A stretch of DNA of 64,000 nucleotides from Tateyamaria pelophila. GTDB taxonomy: Bacteria; Pseudomonadota; Alphaproteobacteria; Rhodobacterales; Rhodobacteraceae. Location: positions 1 through 64,000 of the forward strand of contig NZ_JAIMIA010000016.1 of NCBI RefSeq assembly GCF_019966495.1. The letters are read 5' to 3'. Below are positions 12,089 through 21,546 of the stretch, in pieces. The position numbers and the translations under genes are program-made. The notes under the pieces were generated by a model, which was not told where the DNA came from, did no database searches, and worked only from the letters and a program-made list of their open reading frames with translations. Numbering within the stretch: the first letter of the stretch is position 1; each line of letters starts with the position of its first letter.

Positions 12089-12493
12089 ATGATCGGACGA
12101 CTGAACCACGTGGCCATTGCCGTGCCCGACCTCGACGCCGCTGCCGCCCAGTATCGCGGTGCTTTGGGGGCGACGGTCGGCGCGCCTCAAGACGAACCTG
12201 ATCACGGGGTCACTGTGATCTTTATCGAATTGCCTAATACCAAGATCGAATTGCTGTATCCTTTGGGGGACAACAGCCCGATCAACGGATTTCTGGAAAA
12301 GAATCCGTCGGGCGGTATTCATCACATCTGCTACGAAGTCGACGACATCATCGCCGCGCGCGATCATCTGCAAGCCTCTGGCGCACGCGTGCTGGGCACC
12401 GGAGAGCCCAAGATCGGTGCCCATGGCAAACCCGTTCTGTTCCTGCATCCCAAGGATTTCAACGGCTGTCTTGTCGAGTTGGAGCAGGTGTAG
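12089..12493 (+). CDS. mce: methylmalonyl-CoA epimerase
   Basis: 134 residues from the ATG at 12089 (MIGRLNHVAIAVPDL), chosen because AAAAGGAG lies 7 bases upstream. It is a VOC-fold enzyme that interconverts (2S)- and (2R)-methylmalonyl-CoA in propionyl-CoA assimilation. Features are NHVAIAVPDLDAAAAQY, the metal-ligand segment SGGIHHICYEVDD and the C-terminal NGCLVELEQV. It is followed two bases later by a DUF1467 gene, a familiar pairing in Rhodobacteraceae. Confidence 0.92.
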   Translation: MIGRLNHVAIAVPDLDAAAAQYRGALGATVGAPQDEPDHGVTVIFIELPNTKIELLYPLGDNSPINGFLEKNPSGGIHHICYEVDDIIAARDHLQASGARVLGTGEPKIGAHGKPVLFLHPKDFNGCLVELEQV

Positions 12494-12495
12494 CA

Positions 12496-12771
12496 ATGGG
12501 CATTACCTCAGCCCTCGTGCTCTATGCCGTGATCTGGTGGATGTGTTTCCTGATTTCGCTGCCGATCAAGGTGCAGACTCAGGGCGATCTGGGACAGATC
12601 GAACCGGGCACACATGCGGGTGCGCCTCAGGTGCATAACCTCAAGCGCAAGGCGTGGATCGTAACGGCGGTGGCAGCCGTACTCTGGGTTATCATCGCGG
12701 GGATCATCCTGTCTGGCTGGATCAGTCTCAGCGATATGAACTGGTTTGACCGCGCTCTGCCGCCCCTGTGA
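12496..12771 (+). CDS. DUF1467 family membrane protein
   Basis: A 91-residue integral membrane protein with two predicted helices (residues about 4-24 and 53-73) flanking a short loop (LPIKVQTQGDLG, GTHAGAPQVHNLKRKAW) typical of DUF1467. Function unknown. It is cotranscribed with mce, and its 3' end overlaps the convergent CysZ-like gene by 44 bases. Confidence 0.88.
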   Translation: MGITSALVLYAVIWWMCFLISLPIKVQTQGDLGQIEPGTHAGAPQVHNLKRKAWIVTAVAAVLWVIIAGIILSGWISLSDMNWFDRALPPL

Positions 12772-13447
12772 GCTTGTGAAAAATATGGGTGAACGTGGCC
12801 GCCCCGATGATCGGAATCAGCAAGTTGATCAGCGGGACCGAGAGCGGAATGGCCATCAGCGTGCCTGCCAGCCAGATGGTGCCGGAATTGGCCTTGCGTA
12901 GGTCTTTCGCCTCACTTCGGCTCATCCTGCGCATGGCGGCAAGGGTAAAGTATTCCCGCCCGAGCAAGAGTCCGTTCAGCGCCCAGAATATGAATAGGGC
13001 CGCTGGCGGGAACAAGACATACAGGATCAAAGCCAAAAGGTTGGCCACCACCAGCACACCAAGAAAGTTGAGCGTATCAACCACGGCGTCGCCAAAGGGC
13101 ACGTTATGGGCGGGCGGTAAATTGGGATAATGTTTGTCTTCGACGGCCTGCGCCACTTCATCGAGGAACATGGATGTAATGGCCGATGCGACTGGCATCA
13201 TCAAAAAGATCGACAAACCAAAGAATAAAAAGAACGACCCCCAACTGACGATATCGTCGAGCCAAGTGACTTCGCCCACCCATGGGATCGTGGTGCTGTC
13301 GGCGGTCAAGGTACCAATGAGCCAGACAAATCCGGTTGTCGCCCCGATCAGCAGGGCAATGGTCAGCGCGATCCCGCGCAGCAGAACGCCGCGAAAACGT
13401 GGATCGCCGATCTGGCCCAACGCCGCGAAGAACGACGTGAGGATCAT
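12728..13447 (-). CDS. CysZ/EI24-type membrane protein
   Basis: A 239-residue integral membrane protein of the EI24/CysZ family, with hydrophobic segments near 24-50, 68-92, 128-160 and 195-222. CysZ in enterobacteria mediates sulfate entry, but this alphaproteobacterial branch has no proven substrate and no sulfate genes are nearby. It follows the nitroreductase gene with a 4-base ATGA overlap, so the two are cotranscribed. Confidence 0.8.
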   Translation of the reverse strand: MILTSFFAALGQIGDPRFRGVLLRGIALTIALLIGATTGFVWLIGTLTADSTTIPWVGEVTWLDDIVSWGSFFLFFGLSIFLMMPVASAITSMFLDEVAQAVEDKHYPNLPPAHNVPFGDAVVDTLNFLGVLVVANLLALILYVLFPPAALFIFWALNGLLLGREYFTLAAMRRMSRSEAKDLRKANSGTIWLAGTLMAIPLSVPLINLLIPIIGAATFTHIFHKLTGAAERGQTSSYR

Positions 13448-14022
13448 GTTTCGACCCAGTCTGTGATGGCCTTCAGATCGGGGCGCGGCCGTTCCGGGGG
13501 CGCGTTGGTTTCGGTGGCAATATGGACAAAGCCCGCGATACGTTCGTGATCCGCAAGACCGAGCGCTGCGGTCATGAACCCACGGTCATGGCTGGGCCAT
13601 CCGCTGAGCCAGTTGGCGCCCCATCCTGCGGCAAGTGCGGCGTTGAGCAAGGCCAGGCAAACGGCGCCTGCGGAATAGGACTGTTCTATGGCCGGGATCT
13701 TTTCGGATGGCTTCTGAACTTCGATCACGGCCACGGCAAGCAGCCCCTGATCAAACTGCGCACGCCCTTTCGTGATCTGTTCGGCATCAAGGCCGAGAGC
13801 CGCGCCGCGTGCCGCCGCCGTTTCGGCGAGGCGCGGCATGGCCCCTTTTTCGATAACCACAAACCGCCAGGGCTCAAGTTTGCCATGATCGGGCGTACGT
13901 GCCGCAGCCGTCAATAACGGTTCCAACTCGGCGCGGGTGGGCGCAGGGCCTGACAGCGTCTTGGCCGGGCGCGAGCGCCGTGAGAGCATGAATGCGAGCG
14001 CTTCGGGGTTCGGTGTGGGCAT
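13444..14022 (-). CDS. nitroreductase-family protein (YdjA-like)
   Basis: A 192-residue FMN-dependent nitroreductase fold: LSRRSRPAKTLSGPAPTRAELE at the N-terminus (FMN phosphate contact by the RRS region), RTPDHGKLEPWRFVVI, and GWGANWLSG for the flavin face. Its small size fits the YdjA group. The natural substrate is not evident. It is upstream of and overlapping the CysZ-like gene. Confidence 0.88.
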   Translation of the reverse strand: MPTPNPEALAFMLSRRSRPAKTLSGPAPTRAELEPLLTAAARTPDHGKLEPWRFVVIEKGAMPRLAETAAARGAALGLDAEQITKGRAQFDQGLLAVAVIEVQKPSEKIPAIEQSYSAGAVCLALLNAALAAGWGANWLSGWPSHDRGFMTAALGLADHERIAGFVHIATETNAPPERPRPDLKAITDWVET

Positions 14023-14083
14023 ATGTTACGCCTTTTTACATATCTCCCCCCATGTCGGGGGATCGAGGTTTGAATACAAGGGG

Positions 14084-15190
14084 TCAGAGCCCTAAAATTT
14101 GGGCCATGCGATCGATTTCGCCCTTCAGAAACGCATCAAAGCGGGGACCGGGCTGGCGCACCTCAAAGGTCTTTTCAAACGGATCGGGGGCCGTGATGGC
14201 GCTGCCGGACAAGGCTTCGATCGCCGCGTGACCGCAAAATGGCACGTAAGGTTCGGAATAGCCGCCTTCGTGGACAAGGACCAGTTTGCCGTCGCACAGG
14301 CGCGCGGCGAGGTCTTTGATCTTTGACGTCATCTGGCGGAAGGTGTCGGCGGTGGCCAGCATGCGCCCCATTGGATCAATGGCACTGGCGTCATAGCCGC
14401 AGGCCACGATGATCAAGTCGGGTTTGAAGGTGTCGATGGCCGGGATTGCGACACGATCGATGGCGTGCAGATAGGCACTGTGCCCCGTACCCGCAGGCAG
14501 TGGCAAATTGATGTTGAGCCCATCGCCCGGTCCCTTGCCACGGTCCGCCAAATCGCCCGTATCAAGCGGATAGTTCCCGTCCTGATGAAAGGAAATCGCC
14601 AGGACGTCGTCGCGGTCATAGTAGATCGCTTCGGTTCCGTTGCCGTGATGCACGTCCCAATCCAACACCGCGACCTTCAGATCCGGGCGTGTGGCCTGGG
14701 CGGCTTCGATCGCGATCGCGATATTGGCGAGCAGGCAGAACCCGTTGGGAAAATCAGGCAGGCAATGGTGACCGGGCGGGCGGCTGAGCGCATAGGCGTT
14801 GGCATGTGTGCCGTCCAGCACCGCCTCGACGGCGGCGACCGCCAAACCGGCGGACAGGGTGCACAGTTCGTAGCCACCCGCGGCGAAGGGCGTGCGACGG
14901 CCCAACTCTCCGCCACCTGAATCCGACAGGGATTTGAATTCTTTCAGATAATAGTCGGGATGGATGCGCAGCAACTGTTCGTAAGTCGCGGGTGGGGCCG
15001 AGGACACGGCAAGGTCGTGCATCAAGCCGGTGACATCCATCAGGTTCTTGAGACGGCGCTTTGTTTCAGGATTTTCTGGCAATCCCCCTGCGGCGAGGGG
15101 CTGGACCAATCCGCCGATGGGCAGCGTGTACGTATAATTGCCGCCTGCATGCCAGAACGTCCGTTCATCCCAATAAAAACCTGTGCTCAT
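14084..15190 (-). CDS. histone-deacetylase-superfamily amidohydrolase
   Basis: 368 residues from the ATG at 15190 (MSTGFYWDERTFWHAGG). An adjacent ATG is at 15193, and a TTG further upstream is unlikely. It is a zinc-dependent deacetylase of the class II HDAC/acetylpolyamine amidohydrolase superfamily. Active-site segments are RPPGHH (His pair), VLDWDVHHGNGT (Zn-binding Asp and His) and ACGYDASAIDPMG (third Zn-binding Asp). In bacteria the substrates are usually acetylated small amines rather than histones. No context narrows it here. Confidence 0.92.
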   Translation of the reverse strand: MSTGFYWDERTFWHAGGNYTYTLPIGGLVQPLAAGGLPENPETKRRLKNLMDVTGLMHDLAVSSAPPATYEQLLRIHPDYYLKEFKSLSDSGGGELGRRTPFAAGGYELCTLSAGLAVAAVEAVLDGTHANAYALSRPPGHHCLPDFPNGFCLLANIAIAIEAAQATRPDLKVAVLDWDVHHGNGTEAIYYDRDDVLAISFHQDGNYPLDTGDLADRGKGPGDGLNINLPLPAGTGHSAYLHAIDRVAIPAIDTFKPDLIIVACGYDASAIDPMGRMLATADTFRQMTSKIKDLAARLCDGKLVLVHEGGYSEPYVPFCGHAAIEALSGSAITAPDPFEKTFEVRQPGPRFDAFLKGEIDRMAQILGL

Positions 15191-15364
15191 CATCTGCCCT
15201 TTCGTTTCGTCTACCAAAGCGGTTTTGACAGGCGGGTGCAACGTGATGCGGCGCGACGGCTGCGATTTTTTGAGGTCTCAAAACATTGGTCAAATGGTGT
15301 CCTGCATCAGAGCTTTGATCCGGCAAATAGCCGCGACGCCGTTGTCAAAGCGTGAGGTGCGGGA

Positions 15365-15859
15365 TCACTGCGTCGACAACGCTTCCGCCAAAAGTGTCGG
15401 AACATCCAGCGGCACATTCACCATCGCAAGGGTGCCATCGGCATTGCGCGGCCAGTCCTTGGCGTCATGATCACAGTAAAGCTCCACACCGTTTCCATCC
15501 GGATCGCGAAAGTAAACCGCTTCGGACACCCCATGATCTGCGGCCCCGTCAAGCGGGGTGCCGTGATCCAGAACCCGCTGCAACGCCGCACCAAGGGACG
15601 CACGGTCAGGAAACAGAAACGCACTGTGATAGAGGCCCGGCGCCCGCTCCAGGGCGGGGCCTGCATCTTTGGAATGCCACGTGTTCAGGCCAATGTGATG
15701 ATGATAGTCTCCCGCCGCCAGAAACGCCGCTTGATCGCCGTAGCGTTGGGTGAGGGAAAAACCAAGCACGTCGCCGTAAAAATGAATCGCACGCTCAAGG
15801 TCGGAAACCTTGAGGTGAATATGACCAACGCGGGTTTCAGCGGGCACTTTGGCGCTCAT
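15365..15859 (-). CDS. VOC-family protein (catechol-2,3-dioxygenase-like)
   Basis: 164 residues from the ATG at 15859 (MSAKVPAETRVGHIHLKV), with AAGGA upstream. A 29-codon in-frame extension before it lacks homology. Two beta-alpha-beta-beta-beta modules carry typical metal-site segments: GHIHLKVSDLERAIHFYGDVLGF, LYHSAFLFPDR and YFRDPDGNGVELYCD. It resembles CatE-type extradiol dioxygenases and glyoxalases, but the substrate is undefined. Confidence 0.87.
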   Translation of the reverse strand: MSAKVPAETRVGHIHLKVSDLERAIHFYGDVLGFSLTQRYGDQAAFLAAGDYHHHIGLNTWHSKDAGPALERAPGLYHSAFLFPDRASLGAALQRVLDHGTPLDGAADHGVSEAVYFRDPDGNGVELYCDHDAKDWPRNADGTLAMVNVPLDVPTLLAEALSTQ

Positions 15860-16024
15860 CTGTTTTTCCTTCTCACAGAATGTCGTTCCAAAATGCAGTG
15901 TGTTGAAGTCAACGCAAATGCATATAAGCGCGCAGTGATCGTGCAAATATGTCGTCAGCCCTGCAAAAGGGATGGGCTGATGGAAATCCCCGTCCGGCGT
16001 TACAACGTCAATCCAGACGTGGTT

Positions 16025-16813
16025 TCAGAACCGGAAGCGCGCACCGATCAAGGGGCCTTTGACCGTGAGGTCTGACAATGCGGCGTCGTTGCCCAGATCC
16101 CAATCCATATATCGGTAGCCAACAACCGCATCCCACTTCTTGAAGCGATAGTTCACACCTGCAAACAACTGATAGGTCAAATCGCTCTGCCCGGTGCCAA
16201 CATCGGCATAATAAGTCAAATACCAGTTTTCATTGATATTTGTCTTGCCACGAAACCCGACGATCCCATCAAAGAAATTATCGGTTCCGCTGAGTTTCCG
16301 CCCCGCCGGTCCAATGTCGAAATCAAGATCAGTCTTGAGCCTCAGATACCGGAACCCGGCAAGGCCGGAGATCTGGGTTGATCCGTTGTCGAACGCCGAA
16401 TACCCGGCGCCGGTCGTATTGATCCAGGACTTCAGGTTAATTTTGGTCTTAACCTTGGCCGGAACGCCGATGACATTCGCCGTTGTTCTGTTCGTCGTTC
16501 CCTGATCCAGGTAGATCAGGTCCGAAAACAGTGTCCATTTGCCTTTTTCTGCGGCCAGTCCTCCCATGAACACCATGTCCAAATTGTCGATGATGTCGGA
16601 AAAGGTGATTTCAACGCTGTCCCCGGACTGCGTTGTCGAGTCAATGCCCGACAACCACCCGTAAACAGCCCCAGAAAACGTCCAGCGATCCGTCGTGGTC
16701 AACGCGGGTTGCGGCGCGTTCGGCTCAGCGGGCACGTCCTGGGCAAATGCATGGCTCACAGAGGTCAGAGCCAGGCAACCTGCGAGGACTGTCGATTTCA
16801 ATTTGGTGTTCAT
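16025..16813 (-). CDS. outer-membrane beta-barrel protein
   Basis: 262 residues from the ATG at 16813 (MNTKLKSTVLAGCLAL), which begins a Sec signal peptide ending near SHAFAQ; GAGGG lies upstream. The mature part alternates amphipathic strands (WTFSGAVYGWLSG, YYADVGTGQSDLTYQLFAGVNYRF, WDAVVGYRYMDWDL) and ends in Phe (GARFRF), the usual outer-membrane assembly signal. No specific transport role can be assigned. Confidence 0.85.
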   Translation of the reverse strand: MNTKLKSTVLAGCLALTSVSHAFAQDVPAEPNAPQPALTTTDRWTFSGAVYGWLSGIDSTTQSGDSVEITFSDIIDNLDMVFMGGLAAEKGKWTLFSDLIYLDQGTTNRTTANVIGVPAKVKTKINLKSWINTTGAGYSAFDNGSTQISGLAGFRYLRLKTDLDFDIGPAGRKLSGTDNFFDGIVGFRGKTNINENWYLTYYADVGTGQSDLTYQLFAGVNYRFKKWDAVVGYRYMDWDLGNDAALSDLTVKGPLIGARFRF

Positions 16814-17122
16814 TGCTGCCCTCAATTCCGTTTGGCTCAACCTTTGATTTTGCAATCATAAGTTAGAGTACGTCTTTTGCCAGTCCTTTCTTAACATAGC
16901 ATATCGGGGCGCAGAGGTCCTGTCTTATGTGACACGTTCGGGAAGGCAAAAGTGGATCTGAAGGAAGAACTGAGGACGCATCCGCCTGAAAACAGGCTAA
17001 GAAGTCTAAGTTCGTACCACAACGGAAGGCGGCCACGCGGCACTGCTATTCCCCCGCCGGACCGCGCCGTCAGGAATGCCTCCAAGCCTCGCACAAAAAA
17101 CGCAGAATGCCTTGTTGTGCGC
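16814..17122. other. intergenic region between trpS and the outer-membrane gene
   Basis: 309 bases without a convincing gene. It should hold the barrel-protein promoter and the 3' end of the trpS transcript. A small perfect hairpin (GCCTG-AAAA-CAGGC) sits at 16986-16999 without a T-tract. The one open frame of note (83 codons, minus strand) overlaps the trpS end and has no recognisable content. Confidence 0.4.
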
Positions 17123-18169
17123 TTAATTGCCCACCATTCCAACGATTTCGTAGGTCTTTTTCAGGATTGGGGTTGTAATTTCGCGCGCCTGTGTTGCCCC
17201 GTGGGCCAGAATCCGGTCGATCTCTGCGGGGTCGTCCATCAACCGCGCCATTTCGCCCGAGATCGGCGCAAGCTTGTCCACGGCGAGATCGGCCAGCGCG
17301 GGCTTGAACGTCCCGAATTGGGCACCGCCATGCGCGGCAAGCACCTGATCAACGGACATGTCGGCCAAAGCCGCATAGATATTGACCAAATTGCGGGCTT
17401 CGGGGCGCGATTCCAACCCTTTGGCTTCGGAGGGCAGGGCATCCGGGTCGGTCTTGGCCTTGCGAATCTTTTTGGCGATTGTGTCGGCATCGTCGGTCAT
17501 GTTGATCCGCGACGCATCCGATGGATCGGACTTCGACATTTTCTTGGAGCCATCGCGCAGCGACATGACCCGCGTCGCCGCCCCTTCGATCACCGGCTCG
17601 GTCATCGGAAAGAAATCGACGCCGTAGTCATGGTTGAACTTGGCCGCGATGTCCCGTGTCAACTCAAGATGCTGCTTCTGATCCTCGCCCACGGGCACAT
17701 GGGTCGCGTGATAGACAAGGATATCCGCTGCCATCAGCGCAGGATAGCCAAACAGTCCCAGCGATGCGTTCTGCGCATTCTTGCCAGCCTTGTCCTTGAA
17801 TTGCGTCATGCGCTGCATCCAGCCCATACGGGCGATACAGCTCAAAATCCAGCCCAGTTGTGCGTGTTCCGGCACCTGGCTCTGATTGATCAGGATCGAC
17901 TTTTCCGGGCTGATGCCGCTGGCAATGAAACCCGCCGCCAGTTCGCGGGTGTTGTGGCGCAGCGCGGCAGGGTCCTGCCAGACCGTGATCGCGTGCAGAT
18001 CGACCATGCAATAGATCGTCTCGAACGCTTCGTCCTGCATGCTGACAAATCGCTTTATCGCACCGAGGTAGTTGCCGAGGGTCAATCCACCCGATGGCTT
18101 AATGCCGGAAAAGACGCGGGGCTTGAACGTCGCGCCGGCGGCACGCACATCATTTGGTGTTTCGGACAT
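17123..18169 (-). CDS. trpS: tryptophanyl-tRNA synthetase
   Basis: 348 residues from the ATG at 18169 ([12 protein letters not shown]), with AGAGG six bases upstream. It is a class I synthetase that charges tRNA-Trp. The HIGH-equivalent is [11 protein letters not shown], and the KMSKS loop is intact in [21 protein letters not shown] and [27 protein letters not shown] form the rest of the nucleotide and tryptophan site. Length and motifs are normal. It is divergent from the rhomboid-like gene. Confidence 0.97.
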   Translation of the reverse strand: MSETPNDVRAAGATFKPRVFSGIKPSGGLTLGNYLGAIKRFVSMQDEAFETIYCMVDLHAITVWQDPAALRHNTRELAAGFIASGISPEKSILINQSQVPEHAQLGWILSCIARMGWMQRMTQFKDKAGKNAQNASLGLFGYPALMAADILVYHATHVPVGEDQKQHLELTRDIAAKFNHDYGVDFFPMTEPVIEGAATRVMSLRDGSKKMSKSDPSDASRINMTDDADTIAKKIRKAKTDPDALPSEAKGLESRPEARNLVNIYAALADMSVDQVLAAHGGAQFGTFKPALADLAVDKLAPISGEMARLMDDPAEIDRILAHGATQAREITTPILKKTYEIVGMVGN

Positions 18170-18238
18170 TTGAACCTCTGGGCAAATCTGCGTCGCTGGC
18201 TTACCCATGTGGATCAGTAGCGTCAAGAAGGCCCGACC

Positions 18239-18922
18239 ATGTCTCATTCGGATGATCCAAGCCCATTCAACTCAATGCCCGCACCCGTTTGGGGGCTGTT
18301 CCTGATGATCGCGGGGGTCGAAGCCCTGTTCAGTCTGGGCGAAGCGGGCCTGATCGGTGGCCCCGGTGCCGTCGGCTGGCGGCTGGCCGCGATCAATGAT
18401 TACGGATTCTCGGGGCAGGCTTTCGATTTCATGGTGCAGAACGGTCTTCTCTTGCCCGAACAAGTGCTGCGCTTTGTGACGTATCCGTTTGTACATGGCA
18501 GCTTTACGTCGATGTTATTTGCGGGCGTCCTCCTGTTGGCGATGGGCAAGATGACCGGCGAGATCATGGGCGGTTGGGCCGTCGTTCTGATCTTTGTGCT
18601 CAGCGGTATTTTCGGCGCTCTGATATTCGGCCTGTTCACCAGTCAGGCCTGGATGTTCGGGGCTTATCCAAGTGTCTATGGCCTGATCGGTGCGTACACG
18701 TTTCTGACGTGGCAAAGGCTTGCAGCGATCGGCGGTCCGCAGGGGCAGGCCTTTATGCTCATCGGGTTCCTGATGGGCATTCAACTGGTATTCGGCATCT
18801 TTTTCGACGTTGGGTACACTTGGGTGGCCGAACTGGCCGGCTTTGTCGCCGGCTTTGCGCTGTCCGCCTTTGTCATGCCGGGGGGCATGGCGCGTGTGTT
18901 GTCGGCATTGCGCCGTCGTTAG
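18239..18922 (+). CDS. rhomboid-like membrane protein, catalytic residues apparently lost
   Basis: 227 residues with at least six predicted membrane helices and overall rhomboid layout. The conserved motifs are altered. The GxSG serine region reads [13 protein letters not shown] (141-153), with Tyr143 at the usual Ser position. The TM6 histidine region reads [11 protein letters not shown], with Glu199 where His is expected. The HxxxN stretch after FVHGSF is also absent. I infer a non-proteolytic rhomboid-fold protein, although Ser145 nearby leaves some doubt. It ends 4 bases inside the convergent murJ. Confidence 0.78.
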   Translation: MSHSDDPSPFNSMPAPVWGLFLMIAGVEALFSLGEAGLIGGPGAVGWRLAAINDYGFSGQAFDFMVQNGLLLPEQVLRFVTYPFVHGSFTSMLFAGVLLLAMGKMTGEIMGGWAVVLIFVLSGIFGALIFGLFTSQAWMFGAYPSVYGLIGAYTFLTWQRLAAIGGPQGQAFMLIGFLMGIQLVFGIFFDVGYTWVAELAGFVAGFALSAFVMPGGMARVLSALRRR

Positions 18923-20454
18923 CGGTGGGTGGCCTGACGGATTTCGGACATGCGCAACGCACCGGTGACATGGGCCATCCCAAAGTAACTGACGACACCG
19001 ACAGTGATCAGGATCAGTAGGGCGACATAGCGCATATAAGGTGCGCCCAGCGCTGTGGCCAGCAGGACAGCAGCCATCCACATTGCGGCCCCCATGACGG
19101 CAGCGGATATCAGGATCCGGGGCAAGCGGCGGCGGTACCGGGTGTCGACCTTTGTGGCATCTCCCATCCCACGCACACCCCAGTAAAGCTGCGCCAGCAT
19201 CGCCCATCCTGCAACCGTCGTCGCAATCGCGGGCGCGATCCAACCGACAACCGGGGCGAGCCCCACGGCGATGCCCGCATTGATCGCCATCGACACCACC
19301 GCATACCGAAAGGGACGGCGGGTATCGCCGCGCGCAAAATATTGCGGCTGCAGGACCTTTTGCAAAACGAAGGCCGGAAGCCCGAGCCCATAGATCGATA
19401 CGGCGACGGCAATCGAGGCCACATCATCAGTGCCGGTCTGTCCCCGTTCGAAGAGCACAGAGACCAGCGGCAGCGGCACGATCATCAGAGCGATAGCCGA
19501 GGGGATGGTCAGCGCCATGGAAAACTCGGTCGCGCGGGAATAGGCGTGGCGCGCGCCTTCGAAATCTTCCGCCTTGAGGCGGCGTGACAGGTCGGGCAAC
19601 AGCACGATACCGACTGCGATCCCCACGACGCCCAGTGGCAGTTGGTACAACCTGTCCGCGGCAAACAGCCAACTGACCGCGCTGTCGTATTGGCTGGCGA
19701 CAAGCTGGCCAACCACCAGATTGATCTGCATGACACCCGTGGCCAAAGCTGCGGGCACCGCCGTGCGCAGCATTTGCGCCATATCCGGTGTCCACTTGGG
19801 CAAGCCAAAACCCAGTGCAAAACCGGCATGTGCCGCCGCGCGCCAGGTGAGCGTCAGTTGCGCGACACCGGCAAGCGGGATGGTCCAGATCAGCCAGGTG
19901 ATGATGGTTCCGCCCGTTGCCCACGCCAGTGCCATGGCCGTGATGACGAATATATTGAGCAAAACGGGCGCCGCCGCGGCCGCTGCAAAGCGACCCGTGG
20001 CGTTCAAAACTCCGGAAAACAGGGCCGAGAGGGACATGAAAAAGATATACGGAAACATAATCCGCCCGAACGCGACGGTCATGTCGAAACGCGCAGGGTC
20101 AAACCCGCCCGCCGTGGCCCAGACCAGCGTCGGCATGAAAACAAGGGCAAGACCGGTCAACGCGAGTGTCGCCAGTGCCAGCAGGTTCAGGGCATCATGG
20201 CCAAATTTCGCGGCATCCTCGTCCCCCTCAAGCTTGGACGAAAACATTGGAACGAATGCCGCGTTGAACGCGCCCTCGGCGAAAAAACGGCGGAACATGT
20301 TGGGCAAGCGGAATGCGGCCACAAAGGCATCCATCACCGGGCCCGGCCCGATCAGCGACAGCAGCATGATCTCGCGAACAAAACCCAGAATGCGCGAGGC
20401 CAGGGTCCAGAACCCGACGGTCAGAAAGCCGGACATGAGGCGGATTGGTTTCAT
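18919..20454 (-). CDS. murJ: lipid II flippase MurJ (MviN)
   Basis: 511 residues from the ATG at 20454 (MKPIRLMSGFLTVG). A long 5' extension in the same frame is excluded as non-homologous. The MOP-superfamily flippase has about 14 helices. Family signature segments include TLASRILGFVREIMLLSLIG, AFVAAFRLPNMFRRFFAEGAFNAAFVP, NLVVGQLVAS and VLQPQYFARGDTRRP. It moves lipid II across the inner membrane for peptidoglycan synthesis. No strong ribosome site precedes the start. Confidence 0.95.
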   Translation of the reverse strand: MKPIRLMSGFLTVGFWTLASRILGFVREIMLLSLIGPGPVMDAFVAAFRLPNMFRRFFAEGAFNAAFVPMFSSKLEGDEDAAKFGHDALNLLALATLALTGLALVFMPTLVWATAGGFDPARFDMTVAFGRIMFPYIFFMSLSALFSGVLNATGRFAAAAAAPVLLNIFVITAMALAWATGGTIITWLIWTIPLAGVAQLTLTWRAAAHAGFALGFGLPKWTPDMAQMLRTAVPAALATGVMQINLVVGQLVASQYDSAVSWLFAADRLYQLPLGVVGIAVGIVLLPDLSRRLKAEDFEGARHAYSRATEFSMALTIPSAIALMIVPLPLVSVLFERGQTGTDDVASIAVAVSIYGLGLPAFVLQKVLQPQYFARGDTRRPFRYAVVSMAINAGIAVGLAPVVGWIAPAIATTVAGWAMLAQLYWGVRGMGDATKVDTRYRRRLPRILISAAVMGAAMWMAAVLLATALGAPYMRYVALLILITVGVVSYFGMAHVTGALRMSEIRQATHR

Positions 20455-20682
20455 GGGAGTGGCGTAGCGACTGGCACCGGGTGGCGCAAGACAGCTTTGG
20501 CGATGCGGCCTCGTTCTGTGCGCCGCGTCCGGGCAGAATAATGGGCTTGGGTGTCGACAGTGCCGCAAAACTGCGCAAAAGATTTCTGTGTTATGGACTT
20601 GCGACAGCACCCCGAAGTAACCGATGGTTCGATGGTCGTAGGCAAAGCCCGTAACCCCGAGCTGACAAGAAGGATGTATCCG

Positions 20683-21546
20683 ATGCGCTATGAGAGACCC
20701 GAAACGATTATGGATGCAACGGCATTGCTGGCGCAAGCGAGCGACAGTGCCTTCGTACTGGCTGGTGGAACGGATCTGCTGGTGAAAATGCAAAACGATG
20801 ATTTCGAGGCCGAACTTGTCGTCGATATCAAGTCCATCGCGGGAATGGCGGATGTTGTTGAGACCGATGACAGCTTTGTCATCGGGGCTGCGGTCCCTTG
20901 CGCCGCCCTTGGTGAGCATGAAGCGCTTTGCGCCGCTTGGCCGGGTGTTGTGGAGGCTGCCAATCTGATCGGCTCCACGCAAATCCAGGGGCGCTGTACC
21001 GTTGCGGGCAACCTGTGCAACGCGTCACCCGCGGCCGACAGCGTGCCCGCACTGGTTGCCGCCAACGCACAGGCCCGGATCGCGGGGCCCGATGGAATTC
21101 GCACCGTCGCCGTAGAAGACATTCCGACCGGACCGGGCAAGACATCCCTGGCCAAAGGGGAAATCATCGAAGCGATCGTGCTTGCCAAACCCACGGACCG
21201 TTCCGGCGATGCCTATCTTCGGTTCATTCCGCGCACCGAAATGGACATTGCGGTTGTGGGTGTCGGTGTCTGTCTGGCGCTGAACGATGACGGCGCCGTT
21301 GCGTCGGTTCGTGTCGCGTTGGGCGCAGTTGGTCCCACGGTCATGCTTTGCCCGGAGGCTGCTGAAACACTTGTGGGCACCAAATTGGAGGACGCGGCGC
21401 TTGAGGCTCTGGCGGCTGCGTGTTCTGCGGCCAGCACGCCGATTGATGACAAGCGGGGCACGGTAGATTTCAGAAAACAGGTTGCAGGCGTGTTGGCCCG
21501 CCGTGCGGCCCTCATCGCCTTTGAGCGGGCAGGAGGAAGCCAATGA
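20683..21546 (+). CDS. molybdenum hydroxylase, FAD-binding (medium) subunit
   Basis: 287 residues of the CoxM/FAD-binding subunit type: MRYERPETIMDATALLAQ, FAD site VLAGGTDLLVKMQ and the second flavin segment TVAGNLCNASPAADSVPALVA. It passes electrons from the 2Fe-2S subunit to an acceptor in xanthine-dehydrogenase-family enzymes. The ATG at 20683 has AAGAAGG about 8 bases upstream. It is the first gene of a four-gene operon and overlaps the next by 4 bases. Confidence 0.93.
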   Translation: MRYERPETIMDATALLAQASDSAFVLAGGTDLLVKMQNDDFEAELVVDIKSIAGMADVVETDDSFVIGAAVPCAALGEHEALCAAWPGVVEAANLIGSTQIQGRCTVAGNLCNASPAADSVPALVAANAQARIAGPDGIRTVAVEDIPTGPGKTSLAKGEIIEAIVLAKPTDRSGDAYLRFIPRTEMDIAVVGVGVCLALNDDGAVASVRVALGAVGPTVMLCPEAAETLVGTKLEDAALEALAAACSAASTPIDDKRGTVDFRKQVAGVLARRAALIAFERAGGSQ

